Shown in pieces: positions 36,389 through 43,486 of a stretch of 43,486 bases of DNA (position 1 is its first letter; every line of letters begins with the position of its first letter). The notes beneath the pieces were generated by a model that worked only from the letters and a program-made list of their open reading frames with translations, was not told the DNA's origin and searched no databases. Location of the stretch: assembly GCF_000455325.1 (NCBI RefSeq), contig NZ_HG322952.1:1-43486 (forward strand), given 5' to 3'. The DNA is from Mycolicibacterium septicum DSM 44393. Lineage in GTDB: Bacteria > Actinomycetota > Actinomycetes > Mycobacteriales > Mycobacteriaceae. The position numbers and the translations under genes were made by a program.

Positions 36389-37744
36389 TCAGCTCGCGGC
36401 CGACACGGAAGCGTCCGCGCCGGTGGTGAATCGGTTGGCCGGCCGGTCCAAACCGAGGTGGTCACGGAGGGTGCTGCCGGTGTATTCCTCGCGGAAGATG
36501 CCGCGGCGCTGCAACTCTGGGACGACGTGGTCGACGAACTCGGTCAGTGAGGACGGCAGCGCGGGCGGGATGAGGTTGAAACCGTCTGCGGCACCGGTGG
36601 TGAACCACTCCGCGATGGTGTCGGCCACCTGCTCGGGCGTGCCGGCGAACAATCGATGTCCCCGACCACTGCTGAGCCGCAGCAACAACTCCCGGACGGT
36701 GAGATTGTCGGTCTCGACCAACCGCTTCACCAGGGAGAGCCGGCTCTTGATGAAGGTGTCGCCCGGATCCTCGGACGGGAAGCTCAGTTTCCGGTCGAGA
36801 TCGTCCTTGGTGACCGCGAATCCGACGATGGCGCTCAGTTGTTCGAGCCCGTAATCGGGCACGGTGAGTTCTTCGAACTCACGTTGACGCTCGCGCGCCT
36901 CGGCTTCGGAGCCACCGATGATCGTCGACAACCCGGGCAGAATGTGCACCTGGTCCGGGTTGCGACCGTACCGGCGGATCCGGGCCTTGACGTCGCGGTA
37001 GAAGTCGCGGGCCTCGTCCAGCGTCGGCTGCGCGGTGAAGATCGCCTCGGCGTACCTGGCCGCGAGATCCTTACCGGGCTCCGACGATCCCGCCTGGAAC
37101 AGCACTGGATGCCCTTGCGGGGAGCGCGGCACCTCCAGCGGCCCGGCCACGTCGAAATGCGGCCCGGAGTGGTTGATCGCGTGGATCTTGGCCGGATCCA
37201 CGAACCGTGGCGCGACCTTGTCGCCGACGATGGCGTCGTCTTCCCAGCTGTCCCACAATTTCAGCGCGACCTGGAGGAATTCGTCGGCACGCTGGTATCG
37301 AGCCGCCGGGTCCGGGTGGTTCGGCACCCCGAAGTTGGCCGCGGCCGAGGCATTGGCGGTCGTCACGACGTTCCAGCCGGCCCGTCCGCGGCTCACATGG
37401 TCGAGTGTGGCGAAGCGACGCGCCAAACCGTACGGGTCGTTGTAGGTGGTGGACGCTGTCGCGATCAGCCCGACGTTGGTGGTCGCCCCGGCCAGCGCCG
37501 AGACCAGGGTGACCGGGTCAAGAGCATCGAACGGACGAAACTCGGTCTGGTCCTTGAGGACTGGATGGTCGGCGAAGAAAACCGCGTCGAGCTTGCCGCG
37601 CTCGGCGATGCGGGCCAGTTCGATGTAGTGGCCGATGTCGGTGATGCCCGACAGATCGGTCTCGGGGAGACGCCACGCCGCTTCGTGCTGGCCGATGTTG
37701 CGCAGGAATGCGTTGAGGTGCAACTGCCTTGCGGGCGCAGCCAT
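36389..37744 (-). CDS. NtaA/SnaA/DszA-family FMN-dependent monooxygenase
   Basis: This luciferase-like flavin monooxygenase has 451 residues, the length of the NtaA/DszA group that cleaves C-N or C-S bonds using reduced FMN. Characteristic stretches are LNAFLRNIGQHEAAWRLPE, HVSRGRAGWNVVTTANASAA, ADEFLQVALKLWDSWEDDA and GHPVLFQAGSSEPGKDLAARYAEAIF. It is first in an operon with a SsuABC-like importer, so the likely role is to release sulfur from an imported organosulfur compound during sulfur limitation. The exact substrate is unknown. AAAGGAG precedes ATG 37744. Confidence 0.92.
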   Translation of the reverse strand: MAAPARQLHLNAFLRNIGQHEAAWRLPETDLSGITDIGHYIELARIAERGKLDAVFFADHPVLKDQTEFRPFDALDPVTLVSALAGATTNVGLIATASTTYNDPYGLARRFATLDHVSRGRAGWNVVTTANASAAANFGVPNHPDPAARYQRADEFLQVALKLWDSWEDDAIVGDKVAPRFVDPAKIHAINHSGPHFDVAGPLEVPRSPQGHPVLFQAGSSEPGKDLAARYAEAIFTAQPTLDEARDFYRDVKARIRRYGRNPDQVHILPGLSTIIGGSEAEARERQREFEELTVPDYGLEQLSAIVGFAVTKDDLDRKLSFPSEDPGDTFIKSRLSLVKRLVETDNLTVRELLLRLSSGRGHRLFAGTPEQVADTIAEWFTTGAADGFNLIPPALPSSLTEFVDHVVPELQRRGIFREEYTGSTLRDHLGLDRPANRFTTGADASVSAAS

Positions 37745-37854
37745 TGCGACGAGCTCCTTTGGTCGGTGAACCGGGCTGCGTCTATTTCAGGGGGACGGGC
37801 TGCGCTCCGAGAACAGTTAAGATCAGCGAAATTCCAGCTAACCCGCAGACAGCA

Positions 37855-37888
37855 CACGAGCGTGCGGCATGTCTGCCGCACGCTCGTG
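37855..37888. terminator. Perfect 15-bp inverted repeat (probable KW2 terminator)
   Basis: Arms CACGAGCGTGCGGCA and TGCCGCACGCTCGTG are perfectly complementary around a TGTC loop. It lies 27 bp past the KW2 stop and upstream of the monooxygenase operon. No T-tract follows on either strand, as is usual for mycobacterial terminators. Confidence 0.8.
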
Positions 37889-37915
37889 AGTGAGGTTGGT
37901 GCCGTCGGTCGGGGT

Positions 37916-38287
37916 TCAGCCCAGGCCTGTCCACTTCTTCAGGACCTTGCCCGGGAAGCCTCCCCATTTCTCGGCGGTCTTGCCGGGGAACGTCGCCCAC
38001 TTCTCGGCGGTCTTGCCAGGGAAACCCGCCCACTTCTCGGCGGTCTCACCCGGGAACTTCGTCCACTTGTCGACGACAGGGATGTCGGGCAGATCAACCC
38101 CGCCGGTCAGGGATTTCTCGGCGGCGTCGGTGATGGCATCGGTGACCGACGAAGACACGCGGTCACACGGCGAGCACCCGACGGTGCTGTTGCCCTTGGA
38201 ATCGGCCGACGCCGGCGCGGACAGCGCCACCGCGGCGCCGAGGGCCCCCGCGGCGAGGGTCGTGGCGATCAAACTCTTCTGGATCAT
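37916..38287 (-). CDS. Secreted protein with 11-residue Lys-Trp repeats (KW2)
   Basis: This 123-residue paralogue of KW1 starts MIQKSLIATTLAAGALGAAV and has a signal peptide ending near ASA (residue 28). A CSPC pair (Cys38, Cys41) and a short amphipathic helix follow, then Lys-Trp dipeptides at 74, 85, 96, 107 and 118, exactly 11 apart. Units read KWAGFPGKTAE and KWATFPGKTAE, more uniform than in KW1. ATG 38287 has GGGGA about 5 nt upstream; an earlier in-frame start would put 29 polar residues before the signal peptide. No known domain is recognised. Confidence 0.85.
   Translation of the reverse strand: MIQKSLIATTLAAGALGAAVALSAPASADSKGNSTVGCSPCDRVSSSVTDAITDAAEKSLTGGVDLPDIPVVDKWTKFPGETAEKWAGFPGKTAEKWATFPGKTAEKWGGFPGKVLKKWTGLG
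37931..38068 (-). repeat. 33-bp / 11-residue repeat array in KW2
   Basis: Four full units plus a final Lys-Trp are encoded in tandem. The second and third units differ in only two residues, suggesting fairly recent duplication. Confidence 0.88.
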
Positions 38288-38669
38288 TGGGTCCCCAACT
38301 GTCGTGTCCGACGCCGCCCGACCGCGACGCCGATTTGACACGCTAGTCCCAGAACCCAGCTCCCGTCCTGCCATGTCAGCCGCTCGAGATCGTTTGCTGT
38401 AGCTGCGCCCGCCCGGGGCGACCCCTGGCCACGGCCCAGTGCGCCCGACCGGGCCGGTCCCCGTAACCGAACAGCAGGTAACCGCCGGGTTAACAGCCGC
38501 GCACCATGCCCATCTACCATGCGCTTCCTCGGCATTCGAGGGTGCTGCAGACAGGCCACCTCGAAGTGGACAACGCCGGGAAGCTCATCGCGATTTCGAG
38601 ACCCAGACTACGTCGCAGGCCCCCGGATGATCTTGCTCACTTTTTGCTGGGATGACCTGCGCTGGTACC
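38288..38669. other. Intergenic region between KW2 and the F420-type oxidoreductase
   Basis: In these 382 bp I see only a weak -10 candidate for KW2 on the minus strand (TAGCGT, 38340-38345) and a short inverted repeat TAACC-GCCG-GGTTA near 38480. Short open frames on both strands lack protein-like composition or binding sites. No RNA gene was recognised. Confidence 0.4.
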
Positions 38670-39563
38670 TCAGGCGAAGACCTTTGCCACCTCGGCCACC
38701 CGGCGCACCTGGTCGATATCGGAGCTGGTGGGGATCAGGTGCACCTCGTCGGTACCGATGTCCTCGAACTTGCCGAGCACCTCGATCAGTTGTTCTTCGG
38801 TACCGGCCCACCCGGTCATGGGAGCCATGGCGTCGACATACTCGGCCGGGATCCAGTTCATGTACCGGCGCAGGTGCCGGTGGACCTGGGCGCGGGCCTC
38901 CTCGGGCTTGCCGAGCGCGAACCAGAAGGAGGTGGCCAGGTGCGGCTTGGGTTTGCCGGCCTCGGCCCAGGCGGTGCGGGCGACGTCGAACAACTCGGCC
39001 TGGCGGGTCAGATCCAGGTCCAGTGTCGTGCCTGCCACGCCGTCGGCCCAGGCCGCGGCGTCACGGATGGTCTTGGGCCCGATGGAGCCGATCTGCAGGG
39101 GCGGTCCGCCGGTCTGAACCGGTGATGGCCCGACCGGAAGCACCGAGTCGGTGACCTTCTCCCCTGCCCAGACCCGTTTCATCACCGCGACGCGCTCCGC
39201 CATGCCCCGCCGGGTCTGGGACGCCGGGTCGGCGCCGACCGCGTGGTAGTCCTCGTGGCGGCCGCCGACGCCGATGCCCACGGTCAACCGCCCGCCGCTG
39301 AGCAGATCTCCGGTCGCCAGGCCTTTGGCCAGCATTACCGGATCGTGCAGCTGGGGCACCACCACCGTGGTGACCAGCCGCACGCGGTCGGTCCACGCCG
39401 CCAGGGCGCCCAGCAGCGTCAGGCTGTCGGGATTGTCGAAGGCGATGCGCTCGCCCCAGCACAGCGACGAGAACGGGCCTCCGTCGATGACGTGCGCCCA
39501 GGACCGCAGCGTCGTCGCATCCAACTGAGGTTCCATGACCGGCATCGTCATACCCACGCGCAC
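38670..39563 (-). CDS. F420-type luciferase-like (LLM) oxidoreductase
   Basis: The 297-residue protein belongs to the LLM class whose mycobacterial members usually use coenzyme F420. Typical segments are the N-terminal MRVGMTMPVMEP, GERIAFDNPDSLTLLGALAAWTDRVRLVTTVV, LSGGRLTVGIGVGGRHEDYHAVG and GPPLQIGSIGPKTIRDAAAWADG. It is predicted cytoplasmic. The substrate is unknown. It diverges from the VOC gene and is not linked in an operon with the FMN monooxygenase upstream. Confidence 0.9.
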   Translation of the reverse strand: MRVGMTMPVMEPQLDATTLRSWAHVIDGGPFSSLCWGERIAFDNPDSLTLLGALAAWTDRVRLVTTVVVPQLHDPVMLAKGLATGDLLSGGRLTVGIGVGGRHEDYHAVGADPASQTRRGMAERVAVMKRVWAGEKVTDSVLPVGPSPVQTGGPPLQIGSIGPKTIRDAAAWADGVAGTTLDLDLTRQAELFDVARTAWAEAGKPKPHLATSFWFALGKPEEARAQVHRHLRRYMNWIPAEYVDAMAPMTGWAGTEEQLIEVLGKFEDIGTDEVHLIPTSSDIDQVRRVAEVAKVFA

Positions 39564-39593
39564 GCAGGGATTCTGTCACGTCCAGGTGGCAGC

Positions 39594-40016
39594 ATGATCC
39601 TTATGGCCATCACCACGTCCTCGGTCGCCCACGTGCGGCTGACGGTCACCGATATCGAACGGTCCCGGCAGTTCTACGAGAGCGTTTTCGGTTGGCCGAT
39701 TCTGATCGAACTGCCGCAGGACGCCGACGCCACCACCCGCGCCCGCCTCAGTTTTCTGTCCGGCGGGGTCATCTACGACGCCGGGGCGACGCTGATCGGC
39801 CTACGCCCGGTCGGGCGCGACGCGTTCGACGAGAACCGAACAGGACTGGACCACTTGGCCTTTCGGCTCAAGAGCCTCGACGAGCTGAACGACGCCGCGC
39901 AACACCTCGACGATCTGGGCATCGAACACGAGGCCGTCAAGGACATCGGACCCTCCTACATCCTGGAGTTCCGCGACCCCGACAACATCGCCTTGGAGCT
40001 CACCGCGCCGAAGTAG
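39594..40016 (+). CDS. VOC/glyoxalase-fold protein
   Basis: The 140-residue protein has the paired beta-alpha-beta-beta-beta modules of the vicinal oxygen chelate fold. Likely metal ligands are His in VAHVRLTVTDIERS and LDHLAFRL, and Glu in FRDPDNIALELTAP. The specific reaction (dioxygenase, glyoxalase, resistance protein) cannot be assigned. ATG 39594 follows AGGTGG; ATG 39603 is an alternative. The open frame continues to 39243 but that part overlaps the divergent gene. Confidence 0.87.
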   Translation: MILMAITTSSVAHVRLTVTDIERSRQFYESVFGWPILIELPQDADATTRARLSFLSGGVIYDAGATLIGLRPVGRDAFDENRTGLDHLAFRLKSLDELNDAAQHLDDLGIEHEAVKDIGPSYILEFRDPDNIALELTAPK

Positions 40017-40087
40017 ATCCCCGGCCCGGGGGATATCCCCCACCCGGGTCTGGGGAAAACGCTGTGTCGCCGGGCCGCGCAACTTCG

Positions 40088-40093
40088 TAGGTT
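40088..40093 (+). promoter_or_regulatory. Histidine kinase gene -10 candidate
   Basis: TAGGTT ends 6 nt before ATG 40100. The intervening GAAGGC could also be read as a ribosome binding site, so leaderless initiation is uncertain. Confidence 0.3.
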
Positions 40094-40099
40094 GAAGGC

Positions 40100-41410
40100 A
40101 TGGTCGCAACAAGCGAAACCGCCCTGCCCGCCCCGGCCGAGCCGGCTGCCGAGTCCGTGACGGCACCACGCAACATCGGCCTCGTGCCGACCGCGTCGAT
40201 GATCACCGGTGCCGCAGTGGCACTGGTGTGGTTCTGGATTCCGTTGTCCATCATGGTCATCGGGGTCTCCTCGATTCCTTCGGTGATCGGATTCCTGCTC
40301 TCAGGGGTGGTCTTCATCTACCTGATGCGCGGTGTCGAGTGGGTCGAGCGAACGCGCAGCGAAGCGGTGTTCGGCCTCGGTATCGGGATTCCGCCTCGCC
40401 AGCTGTCACCTCACACGGGGTTCCAGGGCTGGGCTCATCAGCTGTGGCTGGACATCAGCAGTACCCGGTTCTGGAAGGGCGTCTGCCAGCACTACCTGCG
40501 GATGACCTACGACATGCTGGCCACCGGCGTCGCGTTCGCATTGCTCGCCTTCGCGTTCGTGGGCCCGGCCGCGGCCATCGCGATCCGGCAGAGCGACAAC
40601 GACGCCGGTCTGATCTTCCTCTCGCCGCCGATCGCCGTGCTGCTGGCGATCGTCGCCGCCGCCGCCGCGGTTGCCATCCTGATCTTCGCCCCGGCCGTGG
40701 ATGCCGCGATCGACCGATGGCTCTTGTCCCCCTCGCCCACCGCAGCCCTCGAGTACCAGGTGAACGCGCTGGCCGATGCGCGGCAGGGCGCGGTGTCCTC
40801 GGCGCAGACCGAGCGCCACCGCATCGAACGCGATCTGCACGACAGCGTGCAACCCCGGCTGGTCTCCCTGGCGATGACGATCGGGCTGGCCCAGACCAAG
40901 CTGGATTCGGATCCGCCCGCCGCCAAGGCGCTGATCGCCGAGGCGCATGACGACGCCAAGAGCGCACTGGTGGAACTACGCAACGTGGTGCGCGGTATCG
41001 CCCCGACGATCCTGTCGGACCGAGGTCTTGACGCCGCGTTGTCCTCGGTGGTGCAGCGCACCGAGACCTCCGGAGTACCAACCACATTGCACATCGATCT
41101 GCCTCGCAGGCTGCCCGACGAAGTGGAATCGGTCGCCTACTTCGTGGTCGCCGAGGCCTTGACCAACGTCGCCAAACACGCCGCCGCCTCTCAGGCCGTG
41201 GTCACCGTCCGGCTCGACGACACCGCCGACGTGTTGCACGTTTCGGTGTTCGACGACGGTCAGGGCGGCGCGGTTGTCGATGCCGGCGAGAACGCCACCG
41301 GCCTGCGCGGGCTCGATGAACGGGTACGCGCGGCAGGCGGAACCTTCGCGGTGTCCAGCCCGGCCACGGGCCCGACGATCATCACGGCGGTGCTGCCATG
41401 CGGATCGTGA
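40100..41410 (+). CDS. Sensor histidine kinase (HisKA_3 / NarL-type partner)
   Basis: The 436-residue membrane kinase has a polar N-terminus, a sensor region with four hydrophobic segments (about 33-52, 57-76, 139-165 and 174-203), a dimerisation/phosphoacceptor helix ERHRIERDLHDSVQPRLVSLAM with the phosphorylated His, and a HATPase domain with the N-box EALTNVAKHA and VFDDGQGGA. The C-terminus overlaps the response regulator by 13 bp. It probably senses envelope or membrane conditions, as for similar DUF-type sensor kinases; the signal is unknown. Confidence 0.92.
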   Translation: MVATSETALPAPAEPAAESVTAPRNIGLVPTASMITGAAVALVWFWIPLSIMVIGVSSIPSVIGFLLSGVVFIYLMRGVEWVERTRSEAVFGLGIGIPPRQLSPHTGFQGWAHQLWLDISSTRFWKGVCQHYLRMTYDMLATGVAFALLAFAFVGPAAAIAIRQSDNDAGLIFLSPPIAVLLAIVAAAAAVAILIFAPAVDAAIDRWLLSPSPTAALEYQVNALADARQGAVSSAQTERHRIERDLHDSVQPRLVSLAMTIGLAQTKLDSDPPAAKALIAEAHDDAKSALVELRNVVRGIAPTILSDRGLDAALSSVVQRTETSGVPTTLHIDLPRRLPDEVESVAYFVVAEALTNVAKHAAASQAVVTVRLDDTADVLHVSVFDDGQGGAVVDAGENATGLRGLDERVRAAGGTFAVSSPATGPTIITAVLPCGS

Positions 41411-42042
41411 TCGCCGAGGATTCGGCACTGCTGCGGGCAGGCATCGAACGGATCCTGGCCGACGCCGGGCACGAGATCGTCGCCGGGGTGCCCGACGCCA
41501 CCAACCTGCTGCGACTGGTCAACGAGCATCATCCCGACCTGGCCATCCTCGACGTCCGGATGCCGCCGACGTTCACCGACGAGGGCATCCGGGCCGCGGC
41601 GCTCCTGCGCAGTCAGAATCCCGAGTCCCCCGTGCTGGTGCTCTCCCACTACGTCGAAGAGCGCTATGCGGCCGATCTGATCACGTCGGACACAAGAGGA
41701 TTCGGCTACCTGCTGAAGGACCGGGTCGCCGACGTGCCGGCATTCCTCGACGCCGTCGCCGTGGTGGGCGGCGGAGGCACGGTGCTCGATCCCGAGGTGG
41801 TGTCACAGATCTTGGTCCGTTCGGCCCGCCGCAGCGCCCTGAGCCAGCTGACCCCGCGGGAGCGCGATGTCCTGCAACTGATGGCCGAGGGCAAGACGAA
41901 CTCGGCGATCGCCGCCGCCCTGCACATCTCGGTCGGCTCGGCCGAGAAACACATCGCCTCGATCTTCACGAAATTCGACCTCGCTCCCGACGAGAGCGAG
42001 AACCGCCGCGTGCTGGCGGTGCTGCGCTACCTCGAGACCTAG
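41398..42042 (+). CDS. NarL/FixJ-type response regulator
   Basis: The 214-residue protein has a receiver domain with acidic pocket residues in IAEDS, the phosphoacceptor Asp52 in LAILDVRMPP and the conserved Lys in GYLLKDR. A LuxR-type helix-turn-helix follows (LTPRERDVLQLMAEGKTNSAIAAALHISVGSAEKHIASIF). Its start lies inside the end of the kinase gene, so the pair is translationally coupled. The DUF4097 gene 32 bp downstream is a probable cotranscribed output. Confidence 0.95.
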   Translation: MRIVIAEDSALLRAGIERILADAGHEIVAGVPDATNLLRLVNEHHPDLAILDVRMPPTFTDEGIRAAALLRSQNPESPVLVLSHYVEERYAADLITSDTRGFGYLLKDRVADVPAFLDAVAVVGGGGTVLDPEVVSQILVRSARRSALSQLTPRERDVLQLMAEGKTNSAIAAALHISVGSAEKHIASIFTKFDLAPDESENRRVLAVLRYLET

Positions 42043-42074
42043 AACGAACACCCCTACCGGGAAGGACTTTCATC

Positions 42075-42965
42075 GTGACAACCATCGCCCCTCCGCCACC
42101 GGTCAATCCGCCGCCCCAGTTGAACTCAGGCGGCCGCACCACGTTCCGTCTCGTCCTGATCTCCTCGGCCGTGCTGCTGGTGGTCGGCACGGTAGCCGCG
42201 CTCGGCGTGGCGGCCTGGGCCGTGAGCACCGTCCGGGTCGTCACCGATCACCAGGCGTTGCCCGCGACGATGCGGTCTCTGGTGATCGACACCGCGCAGA
42301 TCCCCATCGCGATCCGCATCACCGCGGACCGCGAAACCCGCGATGCCACAGCGGATCTGCGCCTGGTTAACACCACACACAGCGGGGTACACCGACTGCA
42401 GGTCACCACCGACGGCGACGGCACCCGGATCACCATCGCGGGCAAGCCCTCCCCCATGCTGGAGTGGGCCCGCGGCGGGGAGATCACGATCGCCGTGCCG
42501 CCCGAGCAGGCCCGGCGCCTGACGGTACGCACTGAGCAGGAGCTCGGCACGGTGATCGCACAGGCCGATGTGGACCAGTTGATCTCCCGGGTGTCTGACG
42601 GGTCGATCATCCTGCGCGGTGCCGCCCGCCGCGTCGAGGCCCACACCGTCGACGGCGAGATCGTCTCGCGCGACCCGATCGCGGTCACCGAAGAATTCAG
42701 CGCCACCACCTCCGACGGGGACATCACCGTCGACTTCCGCGACGCCGCGCCGCGCCGCGTCGACGCGGTGAGCCGCAACGGCGACGTGGTGATCGGACTG
42801 CCGGAGCGGGGACCGTATCTCGTGCACGCACAGTCCGGGGCCTCGACAGAGGTCCGCGTGGCCGAGACCAACGATCCCGACGTCGCTGCCGCCGAGGTCA
42901 CCGTCCGCTCCGACGATGGCGACGTGGTCGTGGAGCGTGTGGGTCCGGGGCGCGGACGGGGCTAG
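42075..42965 (+). CDS. DUF4097-family membrane-anchored beta-repeat protein
   Basis: The 296-residue protein has a Pro-rich N-terminus, one membrane helix (about 27-50, LVLISSAVLLVVGTVAALGV) and an extracytoplasmic beta-rich region with repeated motifs such as VSDGSIIL, TVDGEIVS, TSDGDITV, SRNGDVVI and RSDDGDVVV. This is the DUF4097 putative-adhesin pattern, a short beta-helix. GTG 42075 has AAGGA 8 nt upstream. It is the third gene of the two-component operon and may act in the sensed stress response. Its TAG shares a CTAG with the stop of the convergent gene. Confidence 0.87.
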   Translation: MTTIAPPPPVNPPPQLNSGGRTTFRLVLISSAVLLVVGTVAALGVAAWAVSTVRVVTDHQALPATMRSLVIDTAQIPIAIRITADRETRDATADLRLVNTTHSGVHRLQVTTDGDGTRITIAGKPSPMLEWARGGEITIAVPPEQARRLTVRTEQELGTVIAQADVDQLISRVSDGSIILRGAARRVEAHTVDGEIVSRDPIAVTEEFSATTSDGDITVDFRDAAPRRVDAVSRNGDVVIGLPERGPYLVHAQSGASTEVRVAETNDPDVAAAEVTVRSDDGDVVVERVGPGRGRG

Positions 42966-43486
42966 ACCGGGGCCAACCCCGTCATGATCTCGGCCACCGT
43001 CCCGGTCCGGGCCTGGCGCCATCCGGTTCCGGCCCACACGTTGGTGGCCTGCGGATCACCCGCAGCCGCCGAGGCCTTGCGCACCGGGCTGGTCAGGTAA
43101 TGGATCTCGGGGTAGCCCAGCGGGGCCTGTGCATCGTGCTCGACGATGAAGCGGTTGCGCAGCCCGCGGGCGTACCGGCCGGAAAATGCCCGGGTGACAA
43201 CGGTTTCGGTGAACTCAGGACTTTGCAGCGCGGCACGGTGTACCGGGCTGCTGCCGGCTTCGTCGGCCAGCAGGAACGCGGTGCCGAGTTGGACGGCCAC
43301 CGCGCCGGCGGCCAGCACACCCGCCACGTCGCCGGCGCTGACCAATCCGCCCGCCGCCACGACGGGAACGTCCACCGCCGCCAGCACCTCGGCCAGCAAC
43401 TCCTCCAGCGGTTGCGATGCCGGCGCTGCGGCCGGGTCGAACGTGCCCCGGTGCCCACCCGCGGAGGGCCCCTGCACGGCGAGCGC
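42962..43486 (-). CDS. Nitronate monooxygenase (NMO), 5' part beyond window
   Basis: This is the C-terminal portion of an FMN-dependent 2-nitropropane dioxygenase/NMO-type enzyme, which oxidises nitronates. The frame stays open to the window edge; the first visible residues ALAVQGPSAGGHRGTF contain the family motif with the active-site His, so the N-terminal half lies to the right of 43486. AAGGLVSAGDVAGVLAAGA and VQLGTAFL form the FMN phosphate-binding part. It is convergent with the DUF4097 gene, and the stop codons overlap in CTAG. Confidence 0.93.
   Translation of the reverse strand, partial: ALAVQGPSAGGHRGTFDPAAAPASQPLEELLAEVLAAVDVPVVAAGGLVSAGDVAGVLAAGAVAVQLGTAFLLADEAGSSPVHRAALQSPEFTETVVTRAFSGRYARGLRNRFIVEHDAQAPLGYPEIHYLTSPVRKASAAAGDPQATNVWAGTGWRQARTGTVAEIMTGLAPV

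Noticed and set aside
38439..39154. Plus-strand frames upstream of and opposite the F420-type gene
   Set aside because: They are Arg/Pro-rich shadows of the real minus-strand gene or lie in a gap without a binding site.

Overview
The window looks like a chromosomal segment of a fast-growing mycobacterium (Mycolicibacterium-like). The order murA / cobalamin adenosyltransferase / DUF2550 / atpC-D-G-A-H-F-E-B-I / wecA / Sua5 / prmC / prfA / rpmE / rho / thrB-thrC-hom-lysA / argS is the conserved mycobacterial housekeeping block, seen here from its distal side. The b-delta fusion subunit of the ATP synthase, MurA with Asp in place of the catalytic Cys, GC-rich codon use, many GTG starts and TANNNT -10 boxes placed 6-8 nt before start codons all agree. 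Three tandem rrn promoters behind murA are typical of rapid growers. The species was not determined.

Layout. (1) 1-439 is the promoter array and leader of an rRNA operon transcribed leftward; the 16S gene itself lies beyond the left edge. (2) 440-2840: murA, a PduO-type adenosyltransferase and a DUF2550 membrane protein whose frame is broken in a five-T run. (3) 2856-10804: the complete F1Fo ATP synthase operon on the minus strand. (4) 11098-15264: wecA, a threonylcarbamoyladenylate synthase-like gene, prmC, prfA and rpmE (cell wall linkage and translation). (5) 15400-17683: an acyl-CoA synthetase divergent from a TetR regulator. (6) 17737-26536: rho with a very long disordered insert, then thrB, thrC, hom, lysA and argS as a chain of overlapping genes. 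(7) tRNA-Arg(CCG) at 26642.

(8) 26715-31250 is an accessory island of lower GC between tRNA-Arg and a decayed tyrosine integrase. It holds a PknH-like sensor lipoprotein and, on the opposite strand, a compact four-gene operon: an EspC-like protein with a YxxxD signal, a 478-aa protein with a WXG-type helical head and a beta-rich unknown C-terminal region, and two small three-helix membrane proteins. This looks like a type VII secretion cargo cassette with candidate immunity or helper membrane proteins, and is the best candidate for an undescribed system here.

(9) 31255-33137: an acyl-CoA dehydrogenase and a GntR/FCD regulator behind a 26-bp palindromic operator. (10) 33320-38287: a sulfonate/sulfur-type uptake cassette (lipoprotein, permease, ATPase, NtaA/DszA-type monooxygenase) flanked on both sides by two related small secreted proteins built from strict 11-residue Lys-Trp repeats, a second unusual feature. 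(11) 38670-43486: an F420-type luciferase-like oxidoreductase, a VOC protein, a two-component system (histidine kinase plus NarL-type regulator) with a DUF4097 membrane protein, and the 3' part of a nitronate monooxygenase running off the right edge.
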